Shown here piece by piece: positions 20,301 to 37,631 of a DNA stretch of 64,000 bases. The stretch is from positions 1,240,001 to 1,304,000 of the forward strand of contig NOWV01000004.1 of NCBI GenBank assembly GCA_003344405.1, written 5' to 3'. Origin of the DNA: Trichoplax sp. H2 (Eukaryota > Placozoa > Uniplacotomia > Trichoplacea). The notes beneath the pieces are model-generated. The model did not search any database and had not been told where the DNA came from. It saw only the letters and a program-made list of their open reading frames with translations. The position numbers were made by a program, and so were the translations under genes. The stretch's first letter is position 1, and the number at the start of each line of letters is the position of its first letter.

Positions 20301-20790
20301 TCCTGCGTTGGAGACTTGTAGCTGGTTTTAGTCTATACAGTATCACTACATACGTACGTATGTTTAAGACACTATAGTGTTTTGTGATGGCGCTGCGGTG
20401 TGTACAGTAGTCTGCAGCGCATGAAGAGAGGATTGAGCAAACGATAACTTCATAAGCATTCACGTTTTTTAGTCTCCTGGATGTACTGATTTACTGTTTT
20501 GATAATTGTCATTTCTCAATTGCTTGCTGTAGAGTATATACAGTATCTTCATCACACTTATCGCTGTAATCGTATAACGTTAGTGTCTTACAGTAAATAA
20601 GTAGTTCAGTATTACTGCCGACGTGATAGCAGTAGAGTATTGACTTGGCTTGGCTGAGAATTTAACATACTGTACAGTACTGTAACGTAGTGTACTGTAC
20701 AAGTGTACGTTGCTCGCTACGGTACATCCTCAGGTGATAAAGTGAAACGGGTAAGGGCAGTTTGCGAACGCCGTTCAGGTCCAATTCAAA

Positions 20791-25850
<5,060 letters not shown>

Positions 25851-27456
25851 CGATACTGACTCTTCAATCGTTAAGACTTTGAAATGAAGCCTAATCATGA
25901 TATAAAAATTAGCATTAGCGGATGGCATACGAAGGTCCGCTTATTTAGTACACATTATAAATTCATGAACAAAAACGTATCCGTGATTGATCTTTCACAC
26001 TCTCTTTTGATTGATAGCTTTGCCATAAGATTACGTTGCATTGGAATGTTAACTTTACGTACGCGTATTTTATCGTTTAACATGTTAAATGGTTACGATT
26101 GAAATTTTGTAATCATGTTGTATCATACATACATCGTAGGATTAGAAAAATAGATTTCATTCTATCTGTAAGTTATGCTTTAACCGCTTTTACCTTAAAG
26201 ATAGCTTTATAATCGTGATAATCTGTACACTGTGCTTGAGTACTTTTCTTACTTCTTGCAATTTCGTAAACTAACATTTATTCCAGAATACTTATTGGAT
26301 TGGTTAAACAAGGCGGCTAAGCTCTATATACATACAAATATACGTACACTATACAAGAATAGCTACTAGCTACGCATAAATACTCGGTAAAGTGCAATCA
26401 CCGATTCTTATAGCGGCCTAATTTGACAGTTGCTGATAAATGTAGATTACCATATATATTTTTAATGTCAAGAAAATGGTATTAACTATAAGTTATCCAT
26501 AGTTAAGTAATCCACTACTAAGCTGTGATTGTGTTAAAGTATAAATAAAGGTTCGATTTGTAATATTTGGTGTGAAACGTTCTCTTAAGAACCTTTGAGA
26601 GGATATCGTCCGTAAAGTGCAATTTACAGTTGTAAGTTTACGTTTTGGTACGAGTTATTCTTACCTTACATTCTCATGGCTATATAGTCTATCCAAAATG
26701 AGTGACTGCGAAAAATTTGCGTCAATCAAGTTTTTAAACACAAACCATAACTAGATCGGATGTGCGCTGTTTTATTTAGATATTATTATTATGTACAGCA
26801 TAAAATAGACAAATATTCATTATTAAAACTATAACTATTTAATTAAGTCAAAGCTAAATAAATAAATGCTATAACACACTAACAATATAATATTGCAGTA
26901 TGCATGTTACGGTTTAGTTGCTGCCGCAGTCGTAAAATAACATTTGTTGCTAGAGAAACAATTTCGAACTACGACTACAAGTGCTACAGTTACTACCGAA
27001 ATCTCTTAATGCCACAGCTCGAAATTGTAAAAATCTATCAGATTTTTCACCTAAATGAATTAAATCTAAATAGCACTTACTAAACGCTTAGTTTTTGAAT
27101 AGATAAAAGCAGTTAGCGAATAAATTTGTAAAACATATATCGTTATACCCCTAACATAGTATTGCCTAAGAGTAATAATACGCGTATATTTTATGATTTA
27201 TCATGTTTTGTTGATGATGTTATAAAGGCGTAACAAATAGTATATTCAATCATAGTTCTAAATTTCAGTCAGTGACTAGTGTTTTACGTTTTTTCTTCCG
27301 ATTACAATATAATCAATTTCTAAAAGTCAGCACACATGCATTTTAATTTCATCTAGCTTTTCATTAATGACGATAAAGTCTTAGACTGACTATCACAGCA
27401 TTACTGCCATCGATATGTAAATATCATCGCCTCTTATTCTGATATTAACCTATTTT
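25851..27456. other. Intergenic, convergent 3' ends
   Basis: AT-rich DNA between the ends of VPS4 (+) and the V-ATPase d gene (-), probably with both 3' UTRs. A 72-residue open frame at 25884-26102 has no recognisable similarity. No repeat island is present, unlike the other gaps nearby. Confidence 0.5.
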
Positions 27457-29557
27457 TTAGAATATAGGAACATAGTTATCGATTTTTCCTCGATTTCGTT
27501 GAGCAATACATTCAGCAATCCAAACGACATTCCGGCTTTCTTGTTCTTTTAACTTCAGCCAACCGTAGAAAACCCCAAAATGAAATTGCTGCTGGAACGC
27601 TAGCACGTTCAATTTTACCTATGAATGATTAGAATAATGGTACTCCCATTACCCGGTTAATTTTCAGAGATATGGTAAAACTAAGATTATCACATACCTC
27701 ATGCTCGAAGAATCTGTCTTCGAGTGTTTTTTCTGAAGGTCCGTTACCGACGTTGTCAAAGATGTTACGATATTCCTAATTAATCGTGAGAGTAATATAT
27801 TAATTGTCCATAGAAATTACTACTTCAAACGAATAGAATTCGTAATTGTCTTACACCGTAGTATTGAGCAACATTTTGCACTTGATCATAGTCGTCTGCC
27901 TTAGCCAGCTTCACTAGACCGTCAGGGTACAACTGACCACAACGAGGATAAAGCTTTGCTCTATCATCCTTGCTCAATTCAGTGCCAAACGAGTTGATGG
28001 TTATAATGAAAGCACGCCTGTCTGCTTCAAACTAATTATATTTTCACAGATATGAAGATATTGGAATTAAGTGAGCTTATTAAATTAACGGCAATTCACG
28101 ATTCGTTTTTATATTGTAGTATACTCGTATTTTCATTAAAATCAAATCGAACAATTTGTAATAAAGTATATTTACACGTAAAATTTGCCCCATAACTTCA
28201 GCCGTTGCACCCCCAATATTTTGACAGAAGTTGTAGAATGATTCCAGGTATGCCTTTTTATAGATTGCATACTAACGTCAATTTTTCAGTTTTCAACCAT
28301 TTAAATATCGATTTTATAGTATTTTTGTACAATTTCTATTAACAGCTATCTATACTTAGTATCTTTCCGTAAGCTATAATATAATATGCAGTATACTGAA
28401 GTATTCTATGCTACTTTACTTTCCCAGCGCGCTGTACGGAATGTTAAAGTACGATATACAGTACCTTATATAACGTATTTCTGATTATTTCTATGTTCAT
28501 TTCGTCCATGTCTTGTTCGGAGATACACTCGACAAAGAAAGGAGCTATGAATTAAGCGAGAATTATTTCCATTAAAACTAACTTAATGCTAGATTATTAA
28601 CATAGAATTGATGGATATTTATATATCCTGGCGTGTATAGTAGATACGCTTATTATCGGACCCTACCTAACGGTGTGTCAACAAGGACAGCGTTATACAA
28701 CTCAGCTGGTGTTGATGCGATACTAATTGAAGCCATTTGTTCGAAACTACCTAAAGGATGACATTTAGGCAATAGTTCCGAAATAGCACGTTGGTGAAGT
28801 GTACCAGTAATAAGTAAGATGATGTTATCAATCATGTAGCTGTAACTAGAAAAGTATTTAGGAATTTCAGTAACGTTTTACAGTCAGGTCAAAGGCATAT
28901 GCCTTCACCATATGCTATCAAGATGTCTTGTAAAATAAGACTGAAAACGAATTCGCATATTTAAGCCTTACGTGATATAATCCAAAAATTGGGATAATGG
29001 TGCTAATGAATGATTCCTAAGGTGTTGAAATTCAATTACTAGTTTCTCTCGGAGTTTATCATCGATAGTTGCGACCTGTAAAGGTGATGGTTCATTCTGA
29101 AGGAAAGTACCATAATCCGTACTTTGAAGATGCAACTTTAGATCTACGGTTATTGAAACAAATTAATTCCAGTTAATCAAGGCCAATGCGCGTAGAACTT
29201 TATCGGATTTACATAGATTCCTATATCTATTTCTTAACTCAAAATTGATCTATTTAAAGCAGTATTACAGCACAACTGACAAGAAAAGTTTCAAATTTAC
29301 AAATGTCTAGCAGGCAAAGGATCGGCGTAAATATAAATTCACGCACTAATCTTCCACTATCGTACTAACTTGAAATCCATGTAGACTACAGTACGCTTCG
29401 GGAATGTCGTACTGTAACATTATGTCTTACCTTCAAGGGTTTCACATTGAACCAGATTCAAGTAGTCGCCTTGGGTCAAAATACCACTCCGAAAACCGCG
29501 ACACAGACCCTCTAAATAACCGTGATCTACATTGAATAAAAATTCTGAATCGGCCAT
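27457..29557 (-). CDS. ATP6V0D: V-type proton ATPase subunit d (V0 domain)
   Basis: Subunit d joins the V0 proteolipid ring to the central rotor stalk of the vacuolar proton pump. Exon 1 from the ATG at 29557 reads [18 protein letters not shown], then [13 protein letters not shown], matching the family start. A middle exon (about 28660-28835) encodes [16 protein letters not shown] and [10 protein letters not shown], then [15 protein letters not shown]. The last exon reads [19 protein letters not shown], then [20 protein letters not shown] and PIF before TAA at 27457-27459. All blocks are collinear with animal ATP6V0D1/D2 and the expected length is about 350 residues. It lacks membrane helices, as usual for this subunit. 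Nothing looks broken. Confidence 0.97.
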
Positions 29558-29794
29558 AGCGAAATGGAAAAGTTTTTAACGATTAGTCCAGCTGATAAAA
29601 AGAGAGTGGTCCAAATTGTACACTAGTTATATGTACAGCAAGTACTAGTACTGAGCGTGTATCTGTAAACTGCTGCACCGTACTAGAAGAAAAAATATGA
29701 TATCATTAACTTTTATGGATAGGATACTACCCGTATATCGGTACAGTACATGCAGACCGACAGAAATTTGTACCGTACGATACGGTATTGTACA

Positions 29795-30121
29795 GTACAT
29801 GGCTGAGTACTCACGAGTCGTAGAGTTCTGTACTGTACTGTACTGTACAACAAACGTTTGAAGACCAGACTCACAAGAGGATCATGTGAGCAACGAGATA
29901 CAGTACTGTACATTACACTGTAGTTTACAGTGTACAGTACGCCCGTACAGTATACAGTACTGTAAGCATGCAGACCACTGTATGTCCGATGCCAGATTAC
30001 AGTACTGTATGCCTGACAGTCAAAACAGAGTTTGGGTAATTTCTTCGCGTGTGTACCGTGTACTGTAGTTATTCCTCTGCTTCTAGTGAACACCGAACTA
30101 TTCTCCAAAACGATACATGTA
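29795..30121. repeat. Duplicated segment, copy 1, left of N gap
   Basis: A 327-bp segment beginning GTACATGGCTGAGTACTCAC and ending GATACATGTA directly before the Ns. It matches 30142-30520 almost base for base, apart from about 52 bp of inserted TACTGTAC-type sequence in the other copy and scattered substitutions. Confidence 0.85.
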
Positions 30122-30141
30122 NNNNNNNNNNNNNNNNNNNN
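30122..30141. other. Assembly gap (20 N)
   Basis: Exactly 20 N between the two copies of one segment. A short fixed-length N run with matching flanks suggests two contig ends that overlap in reality but were not merged. Confidence 0.9.
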
Positions 30142-30520
30142 GTACATGGCTGAGTACTCACGAGTCGTAGAGTTCTGTACTGTACTGTACTGTACAACAA
30201 ACGTTTGAAGACCAGACTCACAAGAGGATCATGTGAGCAACGAGATACAGTACTGTACATTACACTGTAGATTACAGTGTACAGTACGCCCATACAGTAT
30301 ACAGTACTGTAAGTATGCAGACCGATGTGCAACACTGTACTGTACAGTACAGTAGTCTGTACTATACCGTATGTCCGATGCCAGATTACAGTACTGTACT
30401 GTACTGTATGCCTGACAGTCAAAACAGAGTTTGGGTAATTTCTTCGCGTGTGTACCGTGTACTGTAGTTATTCCTCTGCTTCTAGTGAACACCGAACTAT
30501 TCTCCAAAACGATACATGTA
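30142..30520. repeat. Duplicated segment, copy 2, right of N gap
   Basis: A 379-bp copy of 29795-30121. It starts at the first base after the Ns and ends at the same GATACATGTA word. Its extra length lies in TACTGTAC-type insertions near 30320-30400. Confidence 0.85.
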
Positions 30521-31527
30521 TATACTGTACAGTCTATAGTATAGTGTACACATTCCATCATGAATTAATTACTACATAACTAGTTCTATGGGATACGCCG
30601 CAAATTAATTCATTACTTTAAACTTTCAAAATTGATCGCAGGGACTACAGTTAGCTCCATTGTATAATTTATGTTCTACAGTACGAGCATATTGACAGTA
30701 CAAGTACATGCAATAATAATAATATTAACAATTAATAATAATCCACAACGCATAAATTAACACATTTTAAAATTAAAATTAATTAGGATTTCATCTACAA
30801 TGATGAACAGCTAGTTCTTGAATTGAATTACATCATTCATATGAATAAAAGTAACGATTATACTGTAGCAGTTACTAATAGTAAGAAGTAACACTCCCTA
30901 CGAAATCGTCCATATATGTACACTAATACAGTAGCGATTTCAATGACAAAATAAGAACACATTCAATACACATCATCGTCTTACGACATTCTCGAAGACT
31001 CTATAACGATCACATTTACGTGGCTATCAACACAATAAGAAAGTAGTCAAGTCAATTCAAGTGGATACGTAGCTTTATTAAAAATAATTAAAAGAATTCA
31101 GTAAATCGGTTTCTATATCTTTCGAATAAACAGAATTGCGCTTGTCAGTAACATTACAGATGGTGCTAAAGTAATGTATAATTATAATCGATCCCTGCTT
31201 AACAAAAATTTTAAGTGGATAGAAGCGTCTGAGCTTAGATAAATATTGCTACGTTTAGTGTTCGTGATTATTTGGAAAACGCTTCAAGTTTCATTCAAGA
31301 TATGTTTACTGTGACAGTAGTGCTGTGCATTCACTGGTAGCCTTAGCAAATCGTAAAATTTTAGCTTATTCTAATGAGTCATAAACACAAAAGTTTCAAA
31401 GCTTTGCTTCTACACTTTGGCAAGTTTACTGCTGGTGGCGTATACTAAATAAAGAACACAGTGGACAGTCATGATAGCACAGTAGATCAAATTAAATTAA
31501 CTGCATATAATTTTTTAATAGCTTCAA

Positions 31528-34097
31528 TCAGTCGCGTTTGTTTTGACCCAAATTTTTCTTTTTCATACATTGAGAAACGATTCTACCAAATTGAAATTGG
31601 TAAAAAAATGCAGATATCCTTAGGATGGGGAGTAATATAATCTGTATAGAAAATATGCACCTTATATTAAAAGATAATTTGTTGTAGATGATCTACTGTC
31701 AATAGTTATCAGATAGGTAGCTAGCGGAAGATGAAATCAAGATTGCAAATATGAGGTCATTTATCTACGCATACTTGTATGATCCCGTCGATCACTGACG
31801 CCGCTGGAGCCATACCAGCTGTTATTATTGTCAAAACATTTCCTTCAAAGCCAACGGGGATAAAAAAATCTCCGTTCTGTGTACAAATGATAAATACACT
31901 TTACGATATCATTTGATAAGAAACTAAAAATATCAATTGCCATAGTAAAGATACTACTGCAGTTCACATCGTAAAAATACTGCAATACCCTAATAATACA
32001 TTTTGACCAGTGTAAACAGAGTTATATGTTAACACGCTCTAACCGTAATTCCCTTTAGAATGTTATCAGCCACGAAATCTGATGTATATAATCCCGACGA
32101 TTTGCTAATAATCAAGGTTTCCTCCGGCTAAATAGACGATAGAGATTTTAGTGATCTTACAACCTCGCAAAGTAGGAAGGTAGACTTTAGTTTAACAACA
32201 TATGAAGTACTCTATGGATTATATAACATGGAAAAGCCCACTGTGTGATTATTCTACCCAATTTTATGACTAATATATTAATGTAGCATTAACGAGAAGA
32301 TAAATCGTATAATATTGAACATACTTATAATGCAATATCTAATTCTATTACTTATGAGTTATAATAAGATGTTAACTGCCTTAATAATACAGCGCAGACG
32401 TACAACTCCTCTTTCGATTTCTTCTTTATATCCAGGAGTATCTGTATCTGGTGGAAAAGCTATTGAAACGTTAACCCCATAAGGCTTAACCTATATTAAG
32501 AAATAATATACGAAATTTTAAATATAGTCTATCGAAATATTGTTATCGTAGTATAATCCTTTAGCCTCTTACTTCCATCCGTAAACATTCTGCTAAGCCT
32601 CGGAGAGCAAATTTTGAGGCACTATAAGCCGTATAACCATAAAGGCCAATCTTATGTATACAACAGTAATAATTGATCAGATAGACCATTTTGTAATAGT
32701 TTGTTTTATCCAAATGGGCTTTCGATATAGCAAAAATCTCGTGTATTTGGATATATTTCCTGCCTGAGATTACGCACCTGACCCGCCTGAGAAGAGGTGA
32801 AAACAATAGTACCACTTCTCCGAGATTTCATACCGTCAATAACAGCTCTTGTTGCAAACACACTTCCATGATAGTTAAGCCTCATTAAGCGCTAGTTAAA
32901 AGTAAAATATTACACATGTTTATATTTATTATGTAAAATGTTAGAAGTAAAATCTGTAATTAAAAGAAGATCTTTTCAACTTAAACTTACTTCAAAGTCT
33001 TCTACGGCAGTATTTTCAAATGCAGATGCAACTGATGTACCTGCACAATTAATTAGAGCATCAACTGGTCCTAGTTCTGAGCAAGCCTAGATGAACAGCA
33101 ATATTCAGCTCAGTAATATTATGCATATTTGATATTATTAAATTGTACTTCTAGTAGATAGACCTATTTCTCATGAGACTTTCGTGTACAATCAATCAAA
33201 CAATATATAAATCATTTATTAAAACATTTTGAATCCTTATTTAAATCGTTATTTGGTTTTCGATAGAATTATCAAGTGAACTTTACCTGATCGATTGCGT
33301 CCTTCACTTTCTGATAGCTAGCAGAGATATCACACGCAACGGTAGTGACCCTTTGCGACTCTTCCATATTTGCTCGCAAAGTTGCTGCTGCAGCTTTTAA
33401 CTTCGCCTGAAATGATAAATTCTTATATCATTTAGGATGTATTGGTAACAAAAGTGCGGCATAATATATTGTACAAATACATTGTGTTGTAGATCAAAAT
33501 TCATAACTCTTTAGAAAGGAAAATTCGCCTACAGGCATGTGTTCCAAGTACTGTACTGTAAGGTGTACACTGCATAGTGTAAAGTCATCAATAGCAACAA
33601 CATTAGTATCAGTACAATGCTTACGTCTGTGCGCGAAAGTAACGAAATATTTGCTCCTTTTTTGGCTAACCTAATAGCCACGGATAATCCAATGCCTTCA
33701 GACCCACCGGTAACCTATAATGCCAATAAAAAGATAAAATTTGATCACTCGTATACGCATATGTACGTACTACCAAATTGCCAATGGGCGATTTGTGTAT
33801 GTTGCAATCTGAAGATCCATTCGATACATTCATCACGAAACTAGTTGTTTATTCAACAACTGTGCAATACATTGACCATGGACCCATGGGCCATGGGATA
33901 GTCCAGTGCTACATAATGCCAACTAGTGAATAGCAAATACAAGTATTCCCTAGATATTACTAGCAATGTTAATCATTCAATAATTTCTTTATACTAACCA
34001 AGACATGTCTATTTTTAAATTCTACTTTAGACTTTCTTGTAAATGAAATGAAGCCAATTAATACACCAATGCCCGCAGTAATCCAAATTGCAAGCAT
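31528..34097 (-). CDS. KDSR: 3-ketodihydrosphingosine reductase (SDR family)
   Basis: Reduces 3-ketodihydrosphingosine with NADPH on the ER membrane, the second step of sphingolipid synthesis. Exon 1 from the ATG at 34097 encodes a hydrophobic anchor ([19 protein letters not shown]). Then come the cofactor loop [20 protein letters not shown] near 33710, [18 protein letters not shown] near 33070, TSSQAGQ near 32780, and the catalytic YSASK in [18 protein letters not shown] near 32640. [11 protein letters not shown] (near 32450) is the family-specific block, and [14 protein letters not shown] (near 31815) precedes the tail. The last exon reads [20 protein letters not shown] to a TGA at 31528-31530; without splicing the previous exon would stop at 31757. 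About ten exons. Its start faces Snail across 425 bp. Confidence 0.93.
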
Positions 34098-34522
34098 TTT
34101 GCAAATCTGCGTGGAAGCAACTCGATGGTTACTTCTACAATATACACTAAATATGTTATATAAAGTCTATATAATTATATTTATTCTCGAAAGTATAACC
34201 TGTAATTATTATTACTATTACAGTTACTGGAAAGACAATCAACAAGCTTTTATACAATAGATCGATCGTACGGTACCATTGATCTGTATGACTGGATACA
34301 GTACAGTACAGTACAATACAATACTGTACAGTATTGTACTGTACTCCACTCATACAGATCACTAGGGAATACAGTGCACTTGCTGATCCTGGGAATAGTA
34401 CCGAAGAATTATGTAGTGCAAGGCTATAAATAGACAAACAAACTGGCGGTTAAAGTAGTTTGCTGCGGCGTAGCTCGTTTACTTCCAGCAAGATTTAAAC
34501 ATAACAAGCTCGCATTAAAATA
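34098..34522. promoter_or_regulatory. Short bidirectional promoter region, KDSR / Snail
   Basis: The 425 bp between two divergent start codons must contain both 5' UTRs and core promoters unless there are distant non-coding first exons. A TACTGTAC palindrome cluster (CAGTACAGTACAGTACAATA at about 34298, then TACTGTACAGTATTGTACTG) sits at 34298-34343, in its middle. No TATA box was assigned. Confidence 0.5.
34298..34343. repeat. TACTGTAC-type palindromic cluster in the KDSR-Snail spacer
   Basis: A run of TACAGTAC followed by TACTGTACAGTATTGTACTG, together nearly self-complementary over about 45 bp, between two divergent genes. Confidence 0.65.
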
Positions 34523-37500
34523 ATGCCTCGATCGTTTTTAGTTAAGAAGAAGGCAAATCGGAAGAGCAGAAGAATATCGTGGCCTTCTTACGATAGCGAT
34601 GAATGTAAGTTAACAGTAACTAAAAGTGTGCATGCTTTAAGTACAGCAACAGTAGCAGTGATGTACCTAATTACAAAGTTTAGAACATTTGTTGTCTCAC
34701 GTAATCCATGATAGACTGGTCTCATCTCAGATAGCGAAAATCAAAATGCTATGCTTCGATCATAAAAGCATGACAAAATAAGTATCGGAAAACCACTGTG
34801 GATAGACTATTACTGAAAAAAACTCATATTAACTTGTAAAAGTATTATTACTGTATTTGTAATCATTCAAGGTTTAGTTATGAATTGCATACCAAATACC
34901 TGTATTGATGCTCCCATTGCACTGTACACTGCACTTGAACTGTATTATGGCTTGTTCATCGAAGCATCCAAGTCGTAATCGTTTTCGAAATTAGTTAATA
35001 ATGAACTAGTAGCCTATGAGCGTAAAAATACCCTATGCTCTGTAATTATACTGAGATGACTAATAACTATTTTCTAACCGCCGATATTTCTAGTAATAAG
35101 ATAGATCTGCAGAAATTGACATACCTAGTAATCAGATTTGTTTACTGTTAAATTTACAACTATGAATCGTGTTACTGCAGGTGTTAAAGGAATAACTGTA
35201 AAGTACAGTACGTGCATTTATAGTTCAGTAGGTGTTGAGGGTTGAGTTAGCCTCCGTTAGAGGCCAGTAAAGTACGGCATCTGCTACTTTGACCTCATAA
35301 ATTCCAGACTGTAGTTGTATATCCATTGCTTTACAAATTTAAAATTATACATCTGCAGTCGGATTATATTATTATGTCGTACGTCACCATTTTTAGATCT
35401 CCGTTTCAAAAAAGCACTGCCTCTATTTTGTTAACAAGCAAAACAGTAAGAAAATAACATCTATATGGCAGTATCCTTCTACACAGACAGCAGTTTCACC
35501 CTGATCTTTTACCATTACATACATTTATTAACACCTGTTGCACCGGTCATTACAAATTAGAGTATGTTACCAGGTATACGACTGTCTGCAATCATTGAAA
35601 ATGTCTTTTCGAAAAGTTTATTGGTTACCAAGTATCATAATTTTTGTTATCGAATCCCCTACGGTCTATTTGTGTCGACATTAGCTGTGTACTTGTCCTG
35701 CGTTTTACAAATAATAAAAAACGCCCTATCCAGTGCCTTCCATTTAGAGAGTCTCTTGGGACCCATGTCTATTGGGATTCTGAGACCCGTTGTACTGATC
35801 TATTGAAATTCTCTAAGGAGTCTAACGACTGTCAATGCTAAGAATACTGCTTTAATGTTTTACGTAGTGCACTTTAGTAATATTATAATAAATTTGGGAA
35901 GTTATGACGTAGAAGGTAGTAACGTAGTAACCAATGTCGAGATATAAAAGTATTTAATTATCTATAGTGTCTTATGTGGAGGAGGGAATAATTCCTTTCC
36001 CTCAGTGTATCGTAGTCAAGTAGTTCACCCTAACACTGGCTTGTAAAATGGGTTTGGACTGCGAAATGTTTATTGAGCAGTTCCCTCAAACGAGTCTATC
36101 GCTGATATTAATTTTAATGATTAAAAGTTGTACTTTAAACAGCAATTTCTTCAAACTGTCTATTGCTCTTTGCCAGTGATATTGTAGTATCGTGTTAGTG
36201 ATGGTTTATTATCAATTAATACACTTGTCGTCTCTATTGACCCCTGATTATAGATACTACTGCTTTTCAAAAAGTTGATTCCAATAATTAATCAATTACC
36301 ATTTACAATCACCTATGCCGTAATCTTTGGGTAATTTGTTTCTTCGTTATAAAATAGGAACTACTGATTAAGTTAAATATGAAGCTATAGCTCTGCAGGG
36401 TTGAATAAATATGTATACTGCATAAATACTAGTAGCTTAAATCTTAGCATGCTGGCTTAGATTAATGGTTATACAGTATTACCGTAAATTATCAGAACCT
36501 CTCTTTAGCATCTATTAATTAAGTCAGAAAGTGTCCTATAACTTTAATCGACCTATTAATTTTAAATGTGTTTTCATGAAAACATTAATAGGCTCTATGG
36601 ATAGGTATAAATTAAAAACCTACTTATAACCTCAATTACGAATTGGCCATTATATAAAACTCTAGTGTCTGAAGTAACAATTGAAATACGCTTGATCAGG
36701 ATTTCTTTTCAGTAATGCAACATCGACTATATTAACTATTCAATAGCGGATTAAGCTACAATCATATATAACATTATTGTTTATTTCAGTAAATTAGCTG
36801 TAGTGATCATAACATCGCTTCTCATGTTTATTATTATTATTATGCAAGATTAGGTTTAAATGGTAGCTCGTATAATTTCCATCATATGACAGTACTATAA
36901 TACTATCATAATTTAATTACAGTGATTGCAAATTTAATTGATTTTACAATACTATTTCTTGATAATTTATTGATATGATAGCTAGTCACCCGCATTTACA
37001 GACGAATGGGCTGGATGATGAAGATGAGGGAGATGATAACATAGAAGAAAACAAATCTATGCTTGCTGACCGCTATCAATCTTTGTCCGTCGGTAGTAGA
37101 ACTCCAACTCCAACTAGCTCAGAGGAAGATGATAATAGACGTAAAGGAAACAACTGTATAATAACTAACCAATATAATACTGCATCGATACCCACTAACA
37201 TAACTGAAGAAAATATTTCAGTTCAGAAGGATGATACGAAAGATATGATCTATCATGATGGAAAAAATTTTGTATGTAAGCATTGTAACAAGGTATATGC
37301 ATCACTAGGAGCGCTTAAAATGCATATTAGAACTCACACTTTGCCATGCAAATGTAAAATTTGCGGTAAAGCGTTCAGTCGGCCATGGCTGCTGCAAGGA
37401 CATATCAGAACACATACTGGAGAAAAACCATTTGGATGCGAAAAATGTAATAGGTCATTCGCTGATCGTTCTAATTTACGAGCACATATGCAAACCCATG

Positions 37501-37631
37501 CAGAAATCAAGAAGTATAGTTGTTATAAATGCCGTCGGACATTTTCTCGATGGTCTTCGCTTAAAAAGCATGAGAATTCGTCAAATTGTCAGGAAATCAA
37601 AATAATTCGATGCAATAATACTCTTAGCTAA
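34523..37631 (+). CDS. snail: Snail-family zinc-finger transcriptional repressor
   Basis: Two exons. Exon 1 (34523-34604) begins MPRSFLVKK, the N-terminal SNAG repressor motif of Snail/Scratch/Gfi proteins, which recruits co-repressors. It ends in phase 1 at a GTAAGT donor. The best acceptor in frame is TAG at 36979-36981, so exon 2 runs 36982-37631 and the protein is about 243 residues. After an acidic Ser/Thr-rich linker come four C-terminal fingers: [60 protein letters not shown] and a final C2HC finger ending KKHENSSNC. The [14 protein letters not shown] block marks Snail rather than Scratch. The N-most of the five family fingers is absent, as in SNAI1. It should bind CAGGTG-type E-boxes in the nucleus. 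Confidence 0.93.
34605..36981 (+). other. Snail intron 1
   Basis: A 2.4-kb intron, long for this window, bounded by GTAAGT and a TAG acceptor. At 35564-35841 two overlapping plus-strand frames of 80 and 65 codons are open in a locally GC-richer patch; I recognise nothing in them. It is a natural place for enhancers, but I cannot point to a specific one. Confidence 0.6.

Larger units (their letters stand above)
19597..20790. other. Intergenic with dense palindromic repeats
   Basis: Lies between the acetyltransferase stop and the VPS4 start. It contains a short direct repeat near 19747-19790 (two copies of TTTAGTGTCCTCTCATATG) and the TACTGTAC islands at 19852-20050, 20139-20300 and 20668-20705. 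Long open frames on the minus strand here (20104-20463) are products of the repeats, not genes. Confidence 0.55.
29630..30545. repeat. Large TACTGTAC-type palindromic island, split by an N gap
   Basis: The densest island in the window. Blocks such as CTGTACTGTACTGTAC, TACAGTATACAGTACTGTA and TACAGTGTACAGTACG recur throughout. The open frames seen here on both strands encode only Cys/Thr/Val/Tyr/Ser-rich repeat translations. Confidence 0.75.
29558..31527. other. Intergenic with repeat island and assembly gap
   Basis: Between the V-ATPase d start and the KDSR stop, both minus. The first kilobase (29630-30545) is a TACTGTAC-rich segment present twice around an N gap. The remainder (30546-31527) is plain AT-rich DNA in which I see no gene. 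Confidence 0.55.

Noticed and set aside
20104-20463. 119-codon minus-strand frame
   Set aside because: Composed mostly of palindromic repeat sequence and overlaps the VPS4 upstream region; no domain.
29713-30561. Several open frames of 60-144 codons on both strands
   Set aside because: They are translations of the TACTGTAC repeat and its duplicate, rich in Cys, Thr, Val, Tyr and Ser, and two run through Ns.
31757-31759. TGA as the KDSR stop codon
   Set aside because: A downstream exon at 31528-31613 continues the family alignment to its normal C-terminus, so the TGA is probably intronic.
35564-35841. Two overlapping frames in Snail intron 1
   Set aside because: Both frames are open over the same bases, no domain in either, and they lie within an intron of a confident gene.
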